Positions 39,720 to 48,292 of a stretch of DNA of 58,174 nucleotides are shown piece after piece; positions within the stretch are counted from its first letter, which is position 1; each line of letters opens with the position of its first letter. The notes under the pieces are model-generated. The model saw only the letters and a program-made list of their open reading frames with translations. It was not told the origin of the DNA and searched no databases. Source of the DNA: Phreatobacter sp. (GTDB lineage: Bacteria > Pseudomonadota > Alphaproteobacteria > Rhizobiales > Phreatobacteraceae); the NCBI RefSeq assembly GCF_030691135.1, contig NZ_JAUYFA010000024.1, positions 1-58,174 of the forward strand, given 5' to 3'. The position numbers and the translations under genes are program-made.

Positions 39720-40660
39720 GTTCCACCTCGCGCCGGGCCGCCCCGGGCGGTGCGCAGTCGCGGATCGACGAAGCCGTAGACGATGTCGACGATCAGATTG
39801 GCCGAGACCATGGTGACTGTCACCAGCAACAGGATCGCCTGCACCACCATCAGGTCGCGGTTGCCGACCGCCGAGACCAGCAGGCGGCCGACGCCCGGCC
39901 AGGCGAAGACGCTTTCGACCACCACGGCACCGGCGACCAGCGAGCCGATCATGAAGCCGGCGATCGTCAGCGTCGGAATGGCCGCGTTCGGGAACGCATG
40001 TCCGATGACGACCGCGCGCCAGACGAGCCCCTTGGCCAGTCCGGTACGGATGAACGGCTGGCCGAGGACTTCGAGCATGGCCGAACGGGTGAACCGCGCG
40101 AGGACCGCCGCACCGGCGACGCCGAGCGTGATGATCGGGAGGATCGCGTGGCGCCAGCTGTCCGCCCCGGCCGCCGGCAACCAGCCCAGCTGGACGGCGA
40201 AGACGAGCATCAGTGCCAGACCCAGCACGAAGCTCGGCACCGTGTAGCCGGTCACGGAGAAGGCCATTACCAGACGGTCGACCCAGGTGTCGCGCCAAAG
40301 GGCGGCGACGATGCCGGCGGAAATGCCGATCACCAGCTTGATGATCAGGGCCGGAATCGTGATGGCGAGCGTGACCGGTATGCGCTCCGAGACCACCGCC
40401 CAGGCATCACGCCCGTCGCGCATGGACCGGCCGAGTTCGCCATGGGCGAGGTTCCACAGGTAGCCGAGATACTGCTTCCAGAGAGGCGCGTTGAGCCCCC
40501 ATTCCTCGCGGAACGCCTCGATGGCTTCCGGCGGCGCATCGGCGGAAAGAATCAGGATCGCCGGGTCGCCGGTGGCGTTGAGGATGAAGAACGCGAAGGT
40601 GAGCACGAGGAGAATGGTCACCAGGGCGCGAAAGGCGCGCGACGCGATATAGCCGAGCAT
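39716..40660 (-). CDS. ABC transporter permease, DppB/OppB type
   Basis: A 314-residue inner-membrane permease. It has the first helix with FAFFILNATGDPAIL, a periplasmic domain with WGLNAPLWKQYLGYLWNL, helices, and the EAA loop (FTRSAMLEVLGQPFIRTGLAKGL). It pairs with the DppC-type permease and overlaps it by 4 bases. The start 40660 lies 2 bases after the DppF-type stop (40663), which suggests tight translational coupling. The upstream frame to 40708 is inside the previous gene. Confidence 0.95.
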   Translation of the reverse strand: MLGYIASRAFRALVTILLVLTFAFFILNATGDPAILILSADAPPEAIEAFREEWGLNAPLWKQYLGYLWNLAHGELGRSMRDGRDAWAVVSERIPVTLAITIPALIIKLVIGISAGIVAALWRDTWVDRLVMAFSVTGYTVPSFVLGLALMLVFAVQLGWLPAAGADSWRHAILPIITLGVAGAAVLARFTRSAMLEVLGQPFIRTGLAKGLVWRAVVIGHAFPNAAIPTLTIAGFMIGSLVAGAVVVESVFAWPGVGRLLVSAVGNRDLMVVQAILLLVTVTMVSANLIVDIVYGFVDPRLRTARGGPARGGT

Positions 40661-40662
40661 GA

Positions 40663-41655
40663 TCAGGCGGCCTCGCGAGCGGGCGTTGAAAGGACCGGGA
40701 AATGGCACGCGGCGAAGCGGCCGTCATCGAGAGGGCGCAGAAGCGGGGCCTCGCTGCGACAGCGGGCCTCGGCGCGCGGGCAGCGCGGGTGGAAGGAGCA
40801 GCCCGGGGGTGTGTTGATCGGGCTTGGCGGATCGCCCTGGAGCGCGGCTCGCGCGCGGCCGCGCGTCCGCGGAGTGGGGATCGCACCGACCAATGCCTGC
40901 GTATAGGGGTGGGCCGGGGCGTGAAACAGGGCTTCCGGGTCGCCGCGCTCGACAACACGGCCGAGATACATGACCGCCACTTCATGCGCGACCTGGCGGA
41001 CCACTTTCAGGTCGTGGGAAATGAACAGATAGGTCAGCGAGAATTTTTCCTGCAGATCGACCAGGAGGTTGATCACCTGCGCCTGGATCGACACGTCGAG
41101 TGCCGAAATCGGCTCGTCGCAGACCAGAAGCTTCGGCGACAGGATAAGGGCACGGGCGAGCACCACCCGCTGGCGCTGGCCGCCGGAAAGCTCGTGAGGA
41201 TAGCGGTCGAAGAAGCGCGACGAGAGGCCGACCGCGTCCATGATGGACAGCGCTTTTTCGTGTCGTTCCGCCGCTGCGCCGAGGCCGTGGACGAGCGCCG
41301 GCTCCATGACCTGCTTGCCGACGGTCAGGCGGCGATCAAGCGCCGAAAGCGGGTCCTGATAGACCATTTGCATGGCGCGACGCTGCGACCGCCACCGGGC
41401 ATCGCGAACCGAGCCGACCGGCTCGCCGTCGAACATCACCTGCCCGTCGTCGCGCGCCAGCGTCCCGAGCACGAGGCGGGCTGTCGTGGACTTGCCGCAA
41501 CCCGATTCACCGACGAGGCCGAGCGTGCGGCCGGCCGGAATTGCAAACGACACGCCGTCGACCGCCTTGAGGACGACAGGGGCACCGAAGAGACCGCCAC
41601 CGCCGCGGACATGATAGTGCTTCACGAGCCCCTCGACTTCAAGGAGAGCGCTCAC
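40663..41655 (-). CDS. ABC transporter ATPase, DppF/OppF type
   Basis: A 330-residue ATPase with Walker A GESGCGKS (49-56), signature LSGGQRQRVV, Walker B LLVCDEP, H-loop SHDLKVV, and the C-terminal Opp/Dpp extension with GCSFHPRCPRAEARC, which binds a 4Fe-4S cluster in some members. Starts with GTG, whose last bases overlap the upstream ATPase stop (GTGA, 41652-41655). Part of the five-gene importer. Confidence 0.96.
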   Translation of the reverse strand: MSALLEVEGLVKHYHVRGGGGLFGAPVVLKAVDGVSFAIPAGRTLGLVGESGCGKSTTARLVLGTLARDDGQVMFDGEPVGSVRDARWRSQRRAMQMVYQDPLSALDRRLTVGKQVMEPALVHGLGAAAERHEKALSIMDAVGLSSRFFDRYPHELSGGQRQRVVLARALILSPKLLVCDEPISALDVSIQAQVINLLVDLQEKFSLTYLFISHDLKVVRQVAHEVAVMYLGRVVERGDPEALFHAPAHPYTQALVGAIPTPRTRGRARAALQGDPPSPINTPPGCSFHPRCPRAEARCRSEAPLLRPLDDGRFAACHFPVLSTPAREAA

Positions 41656-42641
41656 GCGGCGATCTCCCAGGGCGTCGCATGGCCGGCGCGAAAGCAGGCG
41701 GTCCGCCGATCGGCGGCGACAGCATCGAGCGAGGGAATCGCCGTCACGCAGCCGGAAATCGCGGCCGGGCAGCGTGGCGCGAAGGCACAGCCGGGCGGGA
41801 GCGCGGCCGGATTGGGCACCTGACCGGGAATGGCGGTGAGGCGGCGACGCGGGCCGGCGACATCCGGAAGCGCGGCCAGCAGTCCCTGCGTGTAGGGATG
41901 GCGAGGATCGTCGAACAAGGCGTCGACAGGTGCCTCCTCGACGATCCGACCGGCATACATGACGGCGACCCGGTCGGTGATGTCGGCGACGATGCCGAGG
42001 TCATGGGAGATCAACACGAGCGCCATGCCGGTCTCGCGGCGCATCTCGGCGAGGAGATCGAGGATCTGCGCCTGAATGGTCACATCGAGCGCCGTGGTCG
42101 GCTCATCGGCAACCAGCAGGTCCGGCTCGCCGGCCAACGCCATGGCGATCATGACGCGCTGGTTGGTGCCGCCCGACAGTTCGTGCGGATAATCGTCGAG
42201 CCGGCGGGCCGCCGACGGGATATGCACACGGTCCAGCAGACGCTTGGCCTCTGCGCGGGCGGCCGCGGCGTCGAAGCCGCGATGGAGACGGACCGATTCA
42301 GCGATCTGGGTGCCGACACGGTGCACGGGGTTCAAGGAGGATGTCGGGTCCTGGAAGATCAGCGCGACCCTTTTGCCGCGCACACCGGCCATCTGATCGC
42401 GGGTCAGACCCTGGATCGGCTTGCCGTCCAGAAGGACCTCGCCATCGATCCTGGCTTTGGCCGGCAGAAGCTTGGTGGCGGCGAGCCATGTCACACTCTT
42501 GCCGGAACCGGATTCTCCGACGAGGCCCAAAGCCTCGCCGCGCCGGATCGTGAGCGAGACACCATGGAGCGCACGGACCCAGTTTCCACCAACGGGAAAG
42601 TCGACCGTCAGGTCTTTCAGTTCGATGAGGGGGACGGTCAT
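41652..42641 (-). CDS. ABC transporter ATPase, DppD/OppD type
   Basis: A 329-residue ATPase with Walker A GESGSGKS (42-49), Q-loop [11 protein letters not shown], signature [10 protein letters not shown], Walker B LLVADEP, and the C-terminal [15 protein letters not shown] cluster motif. It forms a heterodimer with the DppF-type subunit to power uptake of peptides or small substrates. A 63-base gap follows the substrate-binding protein stop at 42705. Confidence 0.96.
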   Translation of the reverse strand: MTVPLIELKDLTVDFPVGGNWVRALHGVSLTIRRGEALGLVGESGSGKSVTWLAATKLLPAKARIDGEVLLDGKPIQGLTRDQMAGVRGKRVALIFQDPTSSLNPVHRVGTQIAESVRLHRGFDAAAARAEAKRLLDRVHIPSAARRLDDYPHELSGGTNQRVMIAMALAGEPDLLVADEPTTALDVTIQAQILDLLAEMRRETGMALVLISHDLGIVADITDRVAVMYAGRIVEEAPVDALFDDPRHPYTQGLLAALPDVAGPRRRLTAIPGQVPNPAALPPGCAFAPRCPAAISGCVTAIPSLDAVAADRRTACFRAGHATPWEIAA

Positions 42642-42704
42642 GCACGCTACTCCGGGTGGCCGGCCGCGCCAGACTCAGCGCGGCCGCTTGCAGGCGGTGC
42701 CGTG

Positions 42705-44372
42705 TCAGCGGGTGGCGGGAACGATGCGGAAGTTCGACGCCCGGAAGTCCATCGCCTGGGTCGGCGAGGGCTTCCACTCGATGTCCTTGCGCTTGCCGAA
42801 ATAGAGAACCGAGCGATGCAGGACCGTGTAGCCAGGATCCTCACGCTCGATGATCTCCAACATCCGGCGGAAGGTCGACCGGCGCTCGTCGGGATTGGTC
42901 GAGGTTTCCAGCACCGTGCACAGCCGGTTGAAATCGGCGTTGGTCCACTCGCCGGCCTGCTGCTGCTGGCCACGCTCGCAATGCTGGTTGACGATCGACG
43001 ACACGGGATCGTTGAACGGGGCCGAGTTCGACCAGTCGCGGATGGCGCGCGGGTTCTGCGGATTCGAGCGGTCGAAAATCTGCTGCCAGTTCTCGACCAT
43101 CTGGAGCTGCACGTTGAGCCCGACGGCCTGCCACATCTGCTGCAATGCCTGCGCGGTCGGGACCTGGTTGGTGTAGTAGCCCGAGGCGACCCGATAGGGG
43201 ATGACCTCGCCGCGGTAGCCGGCTTCCTGCAGCAGGCGGCGGGCAAGCGCCGGGTCAAAGGCCGGCACGGTCCAGTCGGCATGGAACATCTGGCCGTAAT
43301 ATTCCCACTGAAGGCCAGCGGGGACCGAGGTCTTCCCCTGGAAAAGTGCCTCGACGATCAGGTTCCGGTCGATGGCATGGGTCAGCGCGCGACGGATGCG
43401 GGGATCCTGAAGGCGCGGGTGGTTCTTGTCGAACACCAGGAGGCGGTGATTGAGGATCGCGCCGCCGATCACATCGTGACGTGCCGAACGCTCGATGGCA
43501 CGGAACTGGTCGGGCGGCACGTCGGTGATGAAATCGAACTGACCGGACAGAAGCCCGTTCACCCGGGTGGCGATTTCCGGGACGACGACGAAGCGGAGCT
43601 CGCGGATCGGCGGGCGACCGCCCCAGTACTCGTCATGGGCCTCGAGGACGAGAATATTGTCCGGGCGGAATTCCTTGACCCGGTAGGGACCGGAGCCCAC
43701 CGGGCGGCGGGCCCAGGCTCCCCAGTTCTCCGCGGCCTGGAAACCGGCGCGGGAAATGATCTCGGTGCCGTTGCGGGTCAGGCGGCCTTCCAGCGTCAGG
43801 TCCGCCACGCGGTTGGTGTAGCGCACCGTATAGGGGCCGACGGCCTCCATCGAACCGAAGGCGGGCAGGAGCCGGCCCGCGATGGCGACCGCCTCGCGCG
43901 GCACCGAGGTCGCGCCCTGCGCGCCTTGGGCGAACAGCGTCGCGGTGGGCTGGCCGCTGGTCTGGGGATTGGCCTCGCCCGTGCCCCACATGCGTTCGCG
44001 GCCGAAGGTGAAGACCACGTCCTCGGCGGTCATCTCGCGGCCGTCATGGAACTTGACGCCGCGGCGCAGCGTGAACTCGATGGTCTGGGGGTCGATGCGG
44101 CGGTAGCTCTCGGCAAGGCCGGGCTTGAGGCTGAGATCGCCGGTCTTGTCCACCTCGATCAGGTTCTCGAAGATGGAATCGAAGATGCGCGCGCCGACAT
44201 TGGATTGCTCGCGCAGCGGCTCGAGCGCACCGGAAGTCACGATCTGCTGCACGGCGATGGTGATGACCGGCCGCGTGTCGGCAGGCTGGGCCGACAACGG
44301 CGCCGCGAAGGCGGCGACGATCGGCAGCGCGACCACAAGGCGGCGGGCGAGTTTGGGTATGCAGAACGGCAT
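42705..44372 (-). CDS. Periplasmic substrate-binding protein, DppA/OppA (family 5)
   Basis: A 555-residue solute-binding protein with a signal peptide (about 1-30, ending LSAQPADTR). Family-5 landmarks are LEPLREQSNVGARIFDSIFENL, the LAESYRRIDPQTIEFTLRRGVKFHDG opener, GSGPYRVKEF, RRALTHAIDR, and GLQWEYYGQM. It delivers peptides or related small ligands to the importer. The operon appears to begin here: GGAGG lies before the ATG and a 443-base gap follows upstream. Specificity is likely for hydroxyproline-containing or similar substrates given the aconitase X gene, but this is inference. Confidence 0.94.
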   Translation of the reverse strand: MPFCIPKLARRLVVALPIVAAFAAPLSAQPADTRPVITIAVQQIVTSGALEPLREQSNVGARIFDSIFENLIEVDKTGDLSLKPGLAESYRRIDPQTIEFTLRRGVKFHDGREMTAEDVVFTFGRERMWGTGEANPQTSGQPTATLFAQGAQGATSVPREAVAIAGRLLPAFGSMEAVGPYTVRYTNRVADLTLEGRLTRNGTEIISRAGFQAAENWGAWARRPVGSGPYRVKEFRPDNILVLEAHDEYWGGRPPIRELRFVVVPEIATRVNGLLSGQFDFITDVPPDQFRAIERSARHDVIGGAILNHRLLVFDKNHPRLQDPRIRRALTHAIDRNLIVEALFQGKTSVPAGLQWEYYGQMFHADWTVPAFDPALARRLLQEAGYRGEVIPYRVASGYYTNQVPTAQALQQMWQAVGLNVQLQMVENWQQIFDRSNPQNPRAIRDWSNSAPFNDPVSSIVNQHCERGQQQQAGEWTNADFNRLCTVLETSTNPDERRSTFRRMLEIIEREDPGYTVLHRSVLYFGKRKDIEWKPSPTQAMDFRASNFRIVPATR

Positions 44373-44815
44373 GGCGGACCTCCGACGGCTAACGAGCCCG
44401 ACGAGTGCCACGGCGATGTGAAGGTGTGGTCGCCGTGCGATGACGGTTCAAAGACGGCTGTGGAGTAAAGCGCGCAGGTCTCCAGCAGGCACCGATGTCG
44501 AGGGGAAAAGTTACGAGCCGACGCGCGCCGGACAGCCCCGGGAACCACTTCGTCAGCGAGCTGCGCCGAGCCCCCGGGCCGTCACAAACAAGTTCCCGCT
44601 GGCATGTTGAAAGACATATGCACGGCTGACGGGGATCGTCCCGACGGGGCGCCGAGGCGAAAAGCCGCCGGCCACACGCGTCGATCCGACGGCTTCAAGA
44701 AGCGTCGTCGGAGAACAACCGTCCCGGAGCATGCCTGTTCCGCAAGGAACTGGCAGCACTCCATGCTACCATCATGATTCATGCAGTCGCGAACCCATGA
44801 GCCGAGGCAATTCCG
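44373..44815. promoter_or_regulatory. 443-base divergent intergenic region
   Basis: No credible gene is seen here; the short antisense frame at 44582-44782 lacks a ribosome-binding site and family features. The region must hold the divergent promoters of the importer operon and the FecR gene. It contains the palindrome at 44735-44752. Confidence 0.7.
44735..44752 (+). promoter_or_regulatory. 18-bp palindrome (site A) upstream of the FecR gene
   Basis: CTGTTCC-GCAA-GGAACTG: one arm base pair departs from the consensus CTGTTCC-N4-GGAACAG shared with three other sites near 53.8, 56.4 and 58.1 kb. It ends 63 bases before the FecR-domain gene start. Confidence 0.65.
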
Positions 44816-45421
44816 ATGTCGACGAGGCGTTTGCTGGGTTTTATCGGAGTTGGGATTTTAGCCGTCGGCAGCTTCGGCTCCCCGTCCGCCATGGCAGCGC
44901 AGGTCGGCCGCGTCACCGAGGGTCAGGGCCCGGCTTTTGCAGAGAATGCCGGCACGACCCGCTCGCTGGTCCGCGAAACCGGCGTGATGCTCAACGATCT
45001 GGTCCGAACCGAGCGTGAGGGCCGCGTTGCCATGACCCTTGGTGAGCGCACCACACTCCGCATGGGTGGCCAGGCGCGCGTCCGCATCGACCGCTTCATC
45101 GCCAGCCAGGGCGGCACCATCACGATCGGCTCCGGGGCGGTCGGCGTGGATACGCAGGGCCGCCTGCCGCGGGGCCTGACCGTGCGCAGCCCCTATGCAC
45201 TTGTCGCGGTCAGAGGAACCCGTTTCGTCGTCGGGGCTGAGCCGACCCGCGGTTTTTCTGTTCTCGTCGATGAGGGGCGGGTCGATGTGCGGGCGGGGGG
45301 TGTGACGGTCAAGCTCGGACCCGGCGAAGGAACGACGGTGGCGCGGCGCGGCGAGAGGCCCTCGCCACCGGCACCCTGGTCGCGCGAGCGCGCCGCAAGT
45401 TTCCGGGCGTTGCTGCGCTGA
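44816..45421 (+). CDS. Exported FecR-domain protein
   Basis: A 201-residue protein with a signal peptide (about 1-27) and a FecR-like domain: TEREGRVAMTLGERTTLRMGG, then RSPYALVAVRGTRFVV, and VLVDEGRVDVRAGG. In other bacteria such domains occur in periplasmic proteins that bind peptidoglycan or surface polymers, or sense transported compounds, and they often accompany CHASE2 cyclases. Here the cyclase is the convergent next gene. A GAGG site lies before the ATG, and the conserved palindrome is 63 bases upstream. No FecI sigma factor or TonB receptor is near, so a classical Fec system is excluded. Confidence 0.87.
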   Translation: MSTRRLLGFIGVGILAVGSFGSPSAMAAQVGRVTEGQGPAFAENAGTTRSLVRETGVMLNDLVRTEREGRVAMTLGERTTLRMGGQARVRIDRFIASQGGTITIGSGAVGVDTQGRLPRGLTVRSPYALVAVRGTRFVVGAEPTRGFSVLVDEGRVDVRAGGVTVKLGPGEGTTVARRGERPSPPAPWSRERAASFRALLR

Positions 45422-45504
45422 CGTCTCGACTGGCACCTCTGCCTGCATTCTGCCGGGCCTTCGCAGAACAAGAGCGGCGGCGGGGGCTGCCCGGTTAGAG
45501 TTCT

Positions 45505-47382
45505 TCAAACTGTGAAGACGGTTCTCGGCTCCGAGGCAGGGCTCGCCTGCCAGGCGCCCACCGGCCGCAGATCCTCCGCCTGGAGCCGGGCGGCGGCACC
45601 CGGCCCGATCAGGATCGACGTTCCGAAGGTCTTGTTCGCCGCCTCCAGCTTGGCGGCCGCATTGATGGCGGGGCCGTGGGCTGTGTAATCGAGCTTTCGG
45701 CCACCTCCGATATCGCCGAGGATCGCGGGGCCTGTCTCGATGCCGATGCGCGTGCGCCCGAGTTTGAGCTTTGCGCCCAGCGGTGAGGTCCTGAGCTGTT
45801 CGGTAGCGGCCAGCATCTGCCGCGCGCAATCGAGCGCCTTCTTCGGGTGGTCGTCGCAATCCATCGGCGCGTTGAAGAAGGCGTGGAGGGCGTCGCCGAC
45901 GACCTTGTCGACCATCCCGCCATGGGCGATGACGATCCCGGCCGTCATTTCCACATAGGCGTCGAGGAGCGCGATGAGGTCCTTCGGCGATGCGCGCTCG
46001 GTCATCGCGGTGAAGCCCTCGATATCGGTGAAGAGCGCGGTGATCTCACGCTCTTCACCGTCGATCTTGATCCGCGAGGGATCGTCCGCGATTCTGGCCA
46101 CAACCTCGGCGGGCAGGTGCTGGGCAAAGCGCCGCTCGATCGCCCGGCGCTCGCGAAGGGTTGCCGAGAACAGGATGAGGGCCGTCACCTGGACCGGGAT
46201 GAGGCCGATGAGGGGCGGGCCGAGGGGATCGATCAGGAACCCGGCAAAAGCAAAGAGAGCCAGACAGAGACCGATCCAGCCTGCCGCGAGCACCAGCGAG
46301 ATTGCGGTGGCGATGAAGGGGGAAGTGACGAGGACAGCAATCATCCCGCCGAGGGCGATGATGAATGTCATGGCGATCTCGGCTGACCGGCCATGGGGCG
46401 GCGTGACCGGAGCCTGCCCGCCGAGAATCTGTTCCACCGTTTCGGCGATGATCTGAACCGATGGCATGAAGGGGTCGGTATGGGTGGCGCGCAGGCCCCC
46501 GATCTCCGGGGCGCTGGCGCCGAGGAGCACGATGCGTCCTTTCAGGGCCGAGGAGTCGTCTCCTCGCAGGAGACGCGTTGCGGAGATGGTGCGGGCAACG
46601 CGGTCATCGGCTCGGCCGTGATGAAGGCGAAGCGAGAGGTCGCTCGTCAGCGGTACGGAGGCCTCACCCACCCTGAGGCGCCCGCCGGGAACGTCGATGA
46701 TCACGCTCGACGCATCGAACCGGGCCTGGACGAGCGCCAGTCCTAAGCCGGCGAGGGGCTGACCCTGGGCGCTGACCACGAGCGGGCTCGCGGTGATCAC
46801 CTGCCCGGACACCTCGTCTCCGGCAAGGAACGAGACGATGCCGATGCCCCGGGCGGCCAAGAAGAAGGGCTCGGGAGCAACGATCACTCCAGGTGCTTCC
46901 GGCACCTGAACGTCACGTCCATCGCCGACGACGACGATGGAGAGCGGCTGCACCACCGCCGCCGTGACCTGCTCGGGATCGAGCACCGCGCCGAGGATGG
47001 TGGGCACCTTGCCGATGGCCGCGGCGAGGAGGGGCGTGCCCTCATCATCCCGTCTGTCGGAGAGGACAATGTCGACGCCGAGTACCTGCGGCTCTGCGGC
47101 AGCGATCCTGTCGATCAGAGTTGCGAGCTTTTCGCGCGACCAGGGCCATGGCCCCATCAGGCTGAGGGACGCCCTGTCGATGTCGACGACCATGACGGGC
47201 GTGCCTGGCGGCGCGGTGCGCGGGAAGAACCGCCCGATGAGCGCATAGCCGTTCTCGCGAAGACGGCTCGCAGGCCCCGCCTCGACAAAAAAATAGATCG
47301 CCACGCCCATGATCGCAGCCAGCGCGCCGGCTGCGAGAGCCATCAGCCGCCTGCGGCGGGCTCCAGACAGGAACCCCTTCAA
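45505..47382 (-). CDS. CHASE2-domain adenylate/guanylate cyclase
   Basis: A 625-residue membrane cyclase. It has an N-terminal helix (about 14-34), an extracytoplasmic CHASE2 sensor (about 40-325, e.g. VLGVDIVLSDRR, LKGRIVLLGASA), three membrane helices (about 335-405), and a class III cyclase domain (about 440-600). Metal Asp453 (FTDIEGFT) and Asp497 (VVGDA), adenine-contact Lys493 and Asp565 (KLDYT), and Asn574 are present. The transition-state arginine position is Lys578 (NAAAKLE), an unusual substitution that may lower or alter activity. It starts with TTG overlapping the TGA of the Crp-family gene, so both are co-translated. Lys/Asp specificity residues favour ATP. Confidence 0.9.
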   Translation of the reverse strand: MKGFLSGARRRRLMALAAGALAAIMGVAIYFFVEAGPASRLRENGYALIGRFFPRTAPPGTPVMVVDIDRASLSLMGPWPWSREKLATLIDRIAAAEPQVLGVDIVLSDRRDDEGTPLLAAAIGKVPTILGAVLDPEQVTAAVVQPLSIVVVGDGRDVQVPEAPGVIVAPEPFFLAARGIGIVSFLAGDEVSGQVITASPLVVSAQGQPLAGLGLALVQARFDASSVIIDVPGGRLRVGEASVPLTSDLSLRLHHGRADDRVARTISATRLLRGDDSSALKGRIVLLGASAPEIGGLRATHTDPFMPSVQIIAETVEQILGGQAPVTPPHGRSAEIAMTFIIALGGMIAVLVTSPFIATAISLVLAAGWIGLCLALFAFAGFLIDPLGPPLIGLIPVQVTALILFSATLRERRAIERRFAQHLPAEVVARIADDPSRIKIDGEEREITALFTDIEGFTAMTERASPKDLIALLDAYVEMTAGIVIAHGGMVDKVVGDALHAFFNAPMDCDDHPKKALDCARQMLAATEQLRTSPLGAKLKLGRTRIGIETGPAILGDIGGGRKLDYTAHGPAINAAAKLEAANKTFGTSILIGPGAAARLQAEDLRPVGAWQASPASEPRTVFTV

Positions 47383-48077
47383 ATCTCGTCCAACTGCGCA
47401 AGTTCCGCGAGCTTTTCGAGGTGGCAGGAATAGCCGGCCTTGGTGCGCACGAGGGCCCCCCGGTCAAGCAGTTGAGAAATGGCCTGGTTGACCTTGGGCC
47501 GCGTCGCGCCGACGAGGGACGCCAGTTCGCCCTGGGAATAGGGGAGGCTCACCTCGACCCTGCCACGCTCCTTGCGGCGATCGACGGCGAGGTGATGGAA
47601 GAGCCGGGCCACCCGCGTCTCGATGCTCATCAGGGCGATCGATTCGAGCTGGGCTGTCGTCTCTCGGAGTCGCGAGCAGAGCCCGCCGATGACGGCCTTC
47701 CGGAACGGGCTGGATGCCTCGATCAGGCCCCAGACATCCTCGCGCGCCAGCGTGAAGCCGGCCACCTTGGTGAGCGCGGTGGCATCGGTCGAGCGGGGCT
47801 CACCGTCGAGGATTCCGAGCTCGCCGAAGACCTCGCCAGCCGCCGCCATGCGGACGGTGACCTCGCGTCCTTCCTCGGTGATGAGCGACAGGCGGACGAG
47901 ACCGGAGACGAGGATGACCAGCGTGTCCGCGTTCTCCCGCCGCTGGAAAATGGTCTGGCCGCCCGTCCAGGCCTTTGCCCGGGCCCGTCCGGCGAGCGAC
48001 GCGAGCTGATCGCCTGCTTTTCCAAACCAGGGATGGCGCGACAGGATCTCAAGAGCTGGATTGTTTTCGCTCATCAT
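47379..48077 (-). CDS. Crp/Fnr family regulator with altered recognition helix
   Basis: A 232-residue regulator with a cyclic nucleotide-binding domain (about 12-120) and winged helix (about 150-225). The phosphate-binding cassette FGELGILDGEPRST retains the Glu86, Arg95 and Ser96 that contact cAMP in E. coli CRP. The recognition helix reads TRPKVNQAI: Arg193 matches CRP Arg180, but CRP Glu181 and Arg185 become Pro194 and Gln198. A non-standard binding site is therefore expected, unlike TGTGA. No Fnr-type cysteine cluster is at the N-terminus. It overlaps the CHASE2 cyclase gene. The start is the first of two adjacent ATGs; an upstream frame to 48185 lacks support. Confidence 0.9.
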   Translation of the reverse strand: MMSENNPALEILSRHPWFGKAGDQLASLAGRARAKAWTGGQTIFQRRENADTLVILVSGLVRLSLITEEGREVTVRMAAAGEVFGELGILDGEPRSTDATALTKVAGFTLAREDVWGLIEASSPFRKAVIGGLCSRLRETTAQLESIALMSIETRVARLFHHLAVDRRKERGRVEVSLPYSQGELASLVGATRPKVNQAISQLLDRGALVRTKAGYSCHLEKLAELAQLDEI

Positions 48078-48292
48078 CGATCCCGTTGGACGCCCGTCAA
48101 TGCGCCGCCGGACCTTGCTCGCACTCTCACGCCACCTGCACCACCGGGCATCTGATTCTTCCGCTTCGACGATGGCTCCACGCATGAGCGACGTTGGCTG
48201 CCACCCTCGATCCCGGCATGATCAGCATGACGGTCTCAGCTTCAAGCAAATTCTTCCTGCCGACCAGGCCGCAGATCGTGCGGGCCGGAGAA

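Noticed and set aside
35711-44372. A mobile genomic island integrated at tRNA-Arg
   Set aside because: The tRNA is a typical target, but I saw no integrase and no second copy of the tRNA 3' end, and the base composition of the operon resembles its surroundings.
41679-44468. A 929-codon rightward open frame across the ABC importer genes
   Set aside because: It spans two well-supported genes on the other strand and reads through their junction; the protein is low-complexity.
44582-44782. A 66-codon leftward frame in the importer-FecR gap
   Set aside because: It overlaps palindrome site A, has no ribosome-binding site, and has no conserved feature.
44816-45421. A classical FecIR iron-uptake regulator
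   Set aside because: The protein has a cleavable-type signal peptide rather than the FecR cytoplasmic anti-sigma domain, and no ECF sigma factor or TonB-dependent receptor is adjacent.
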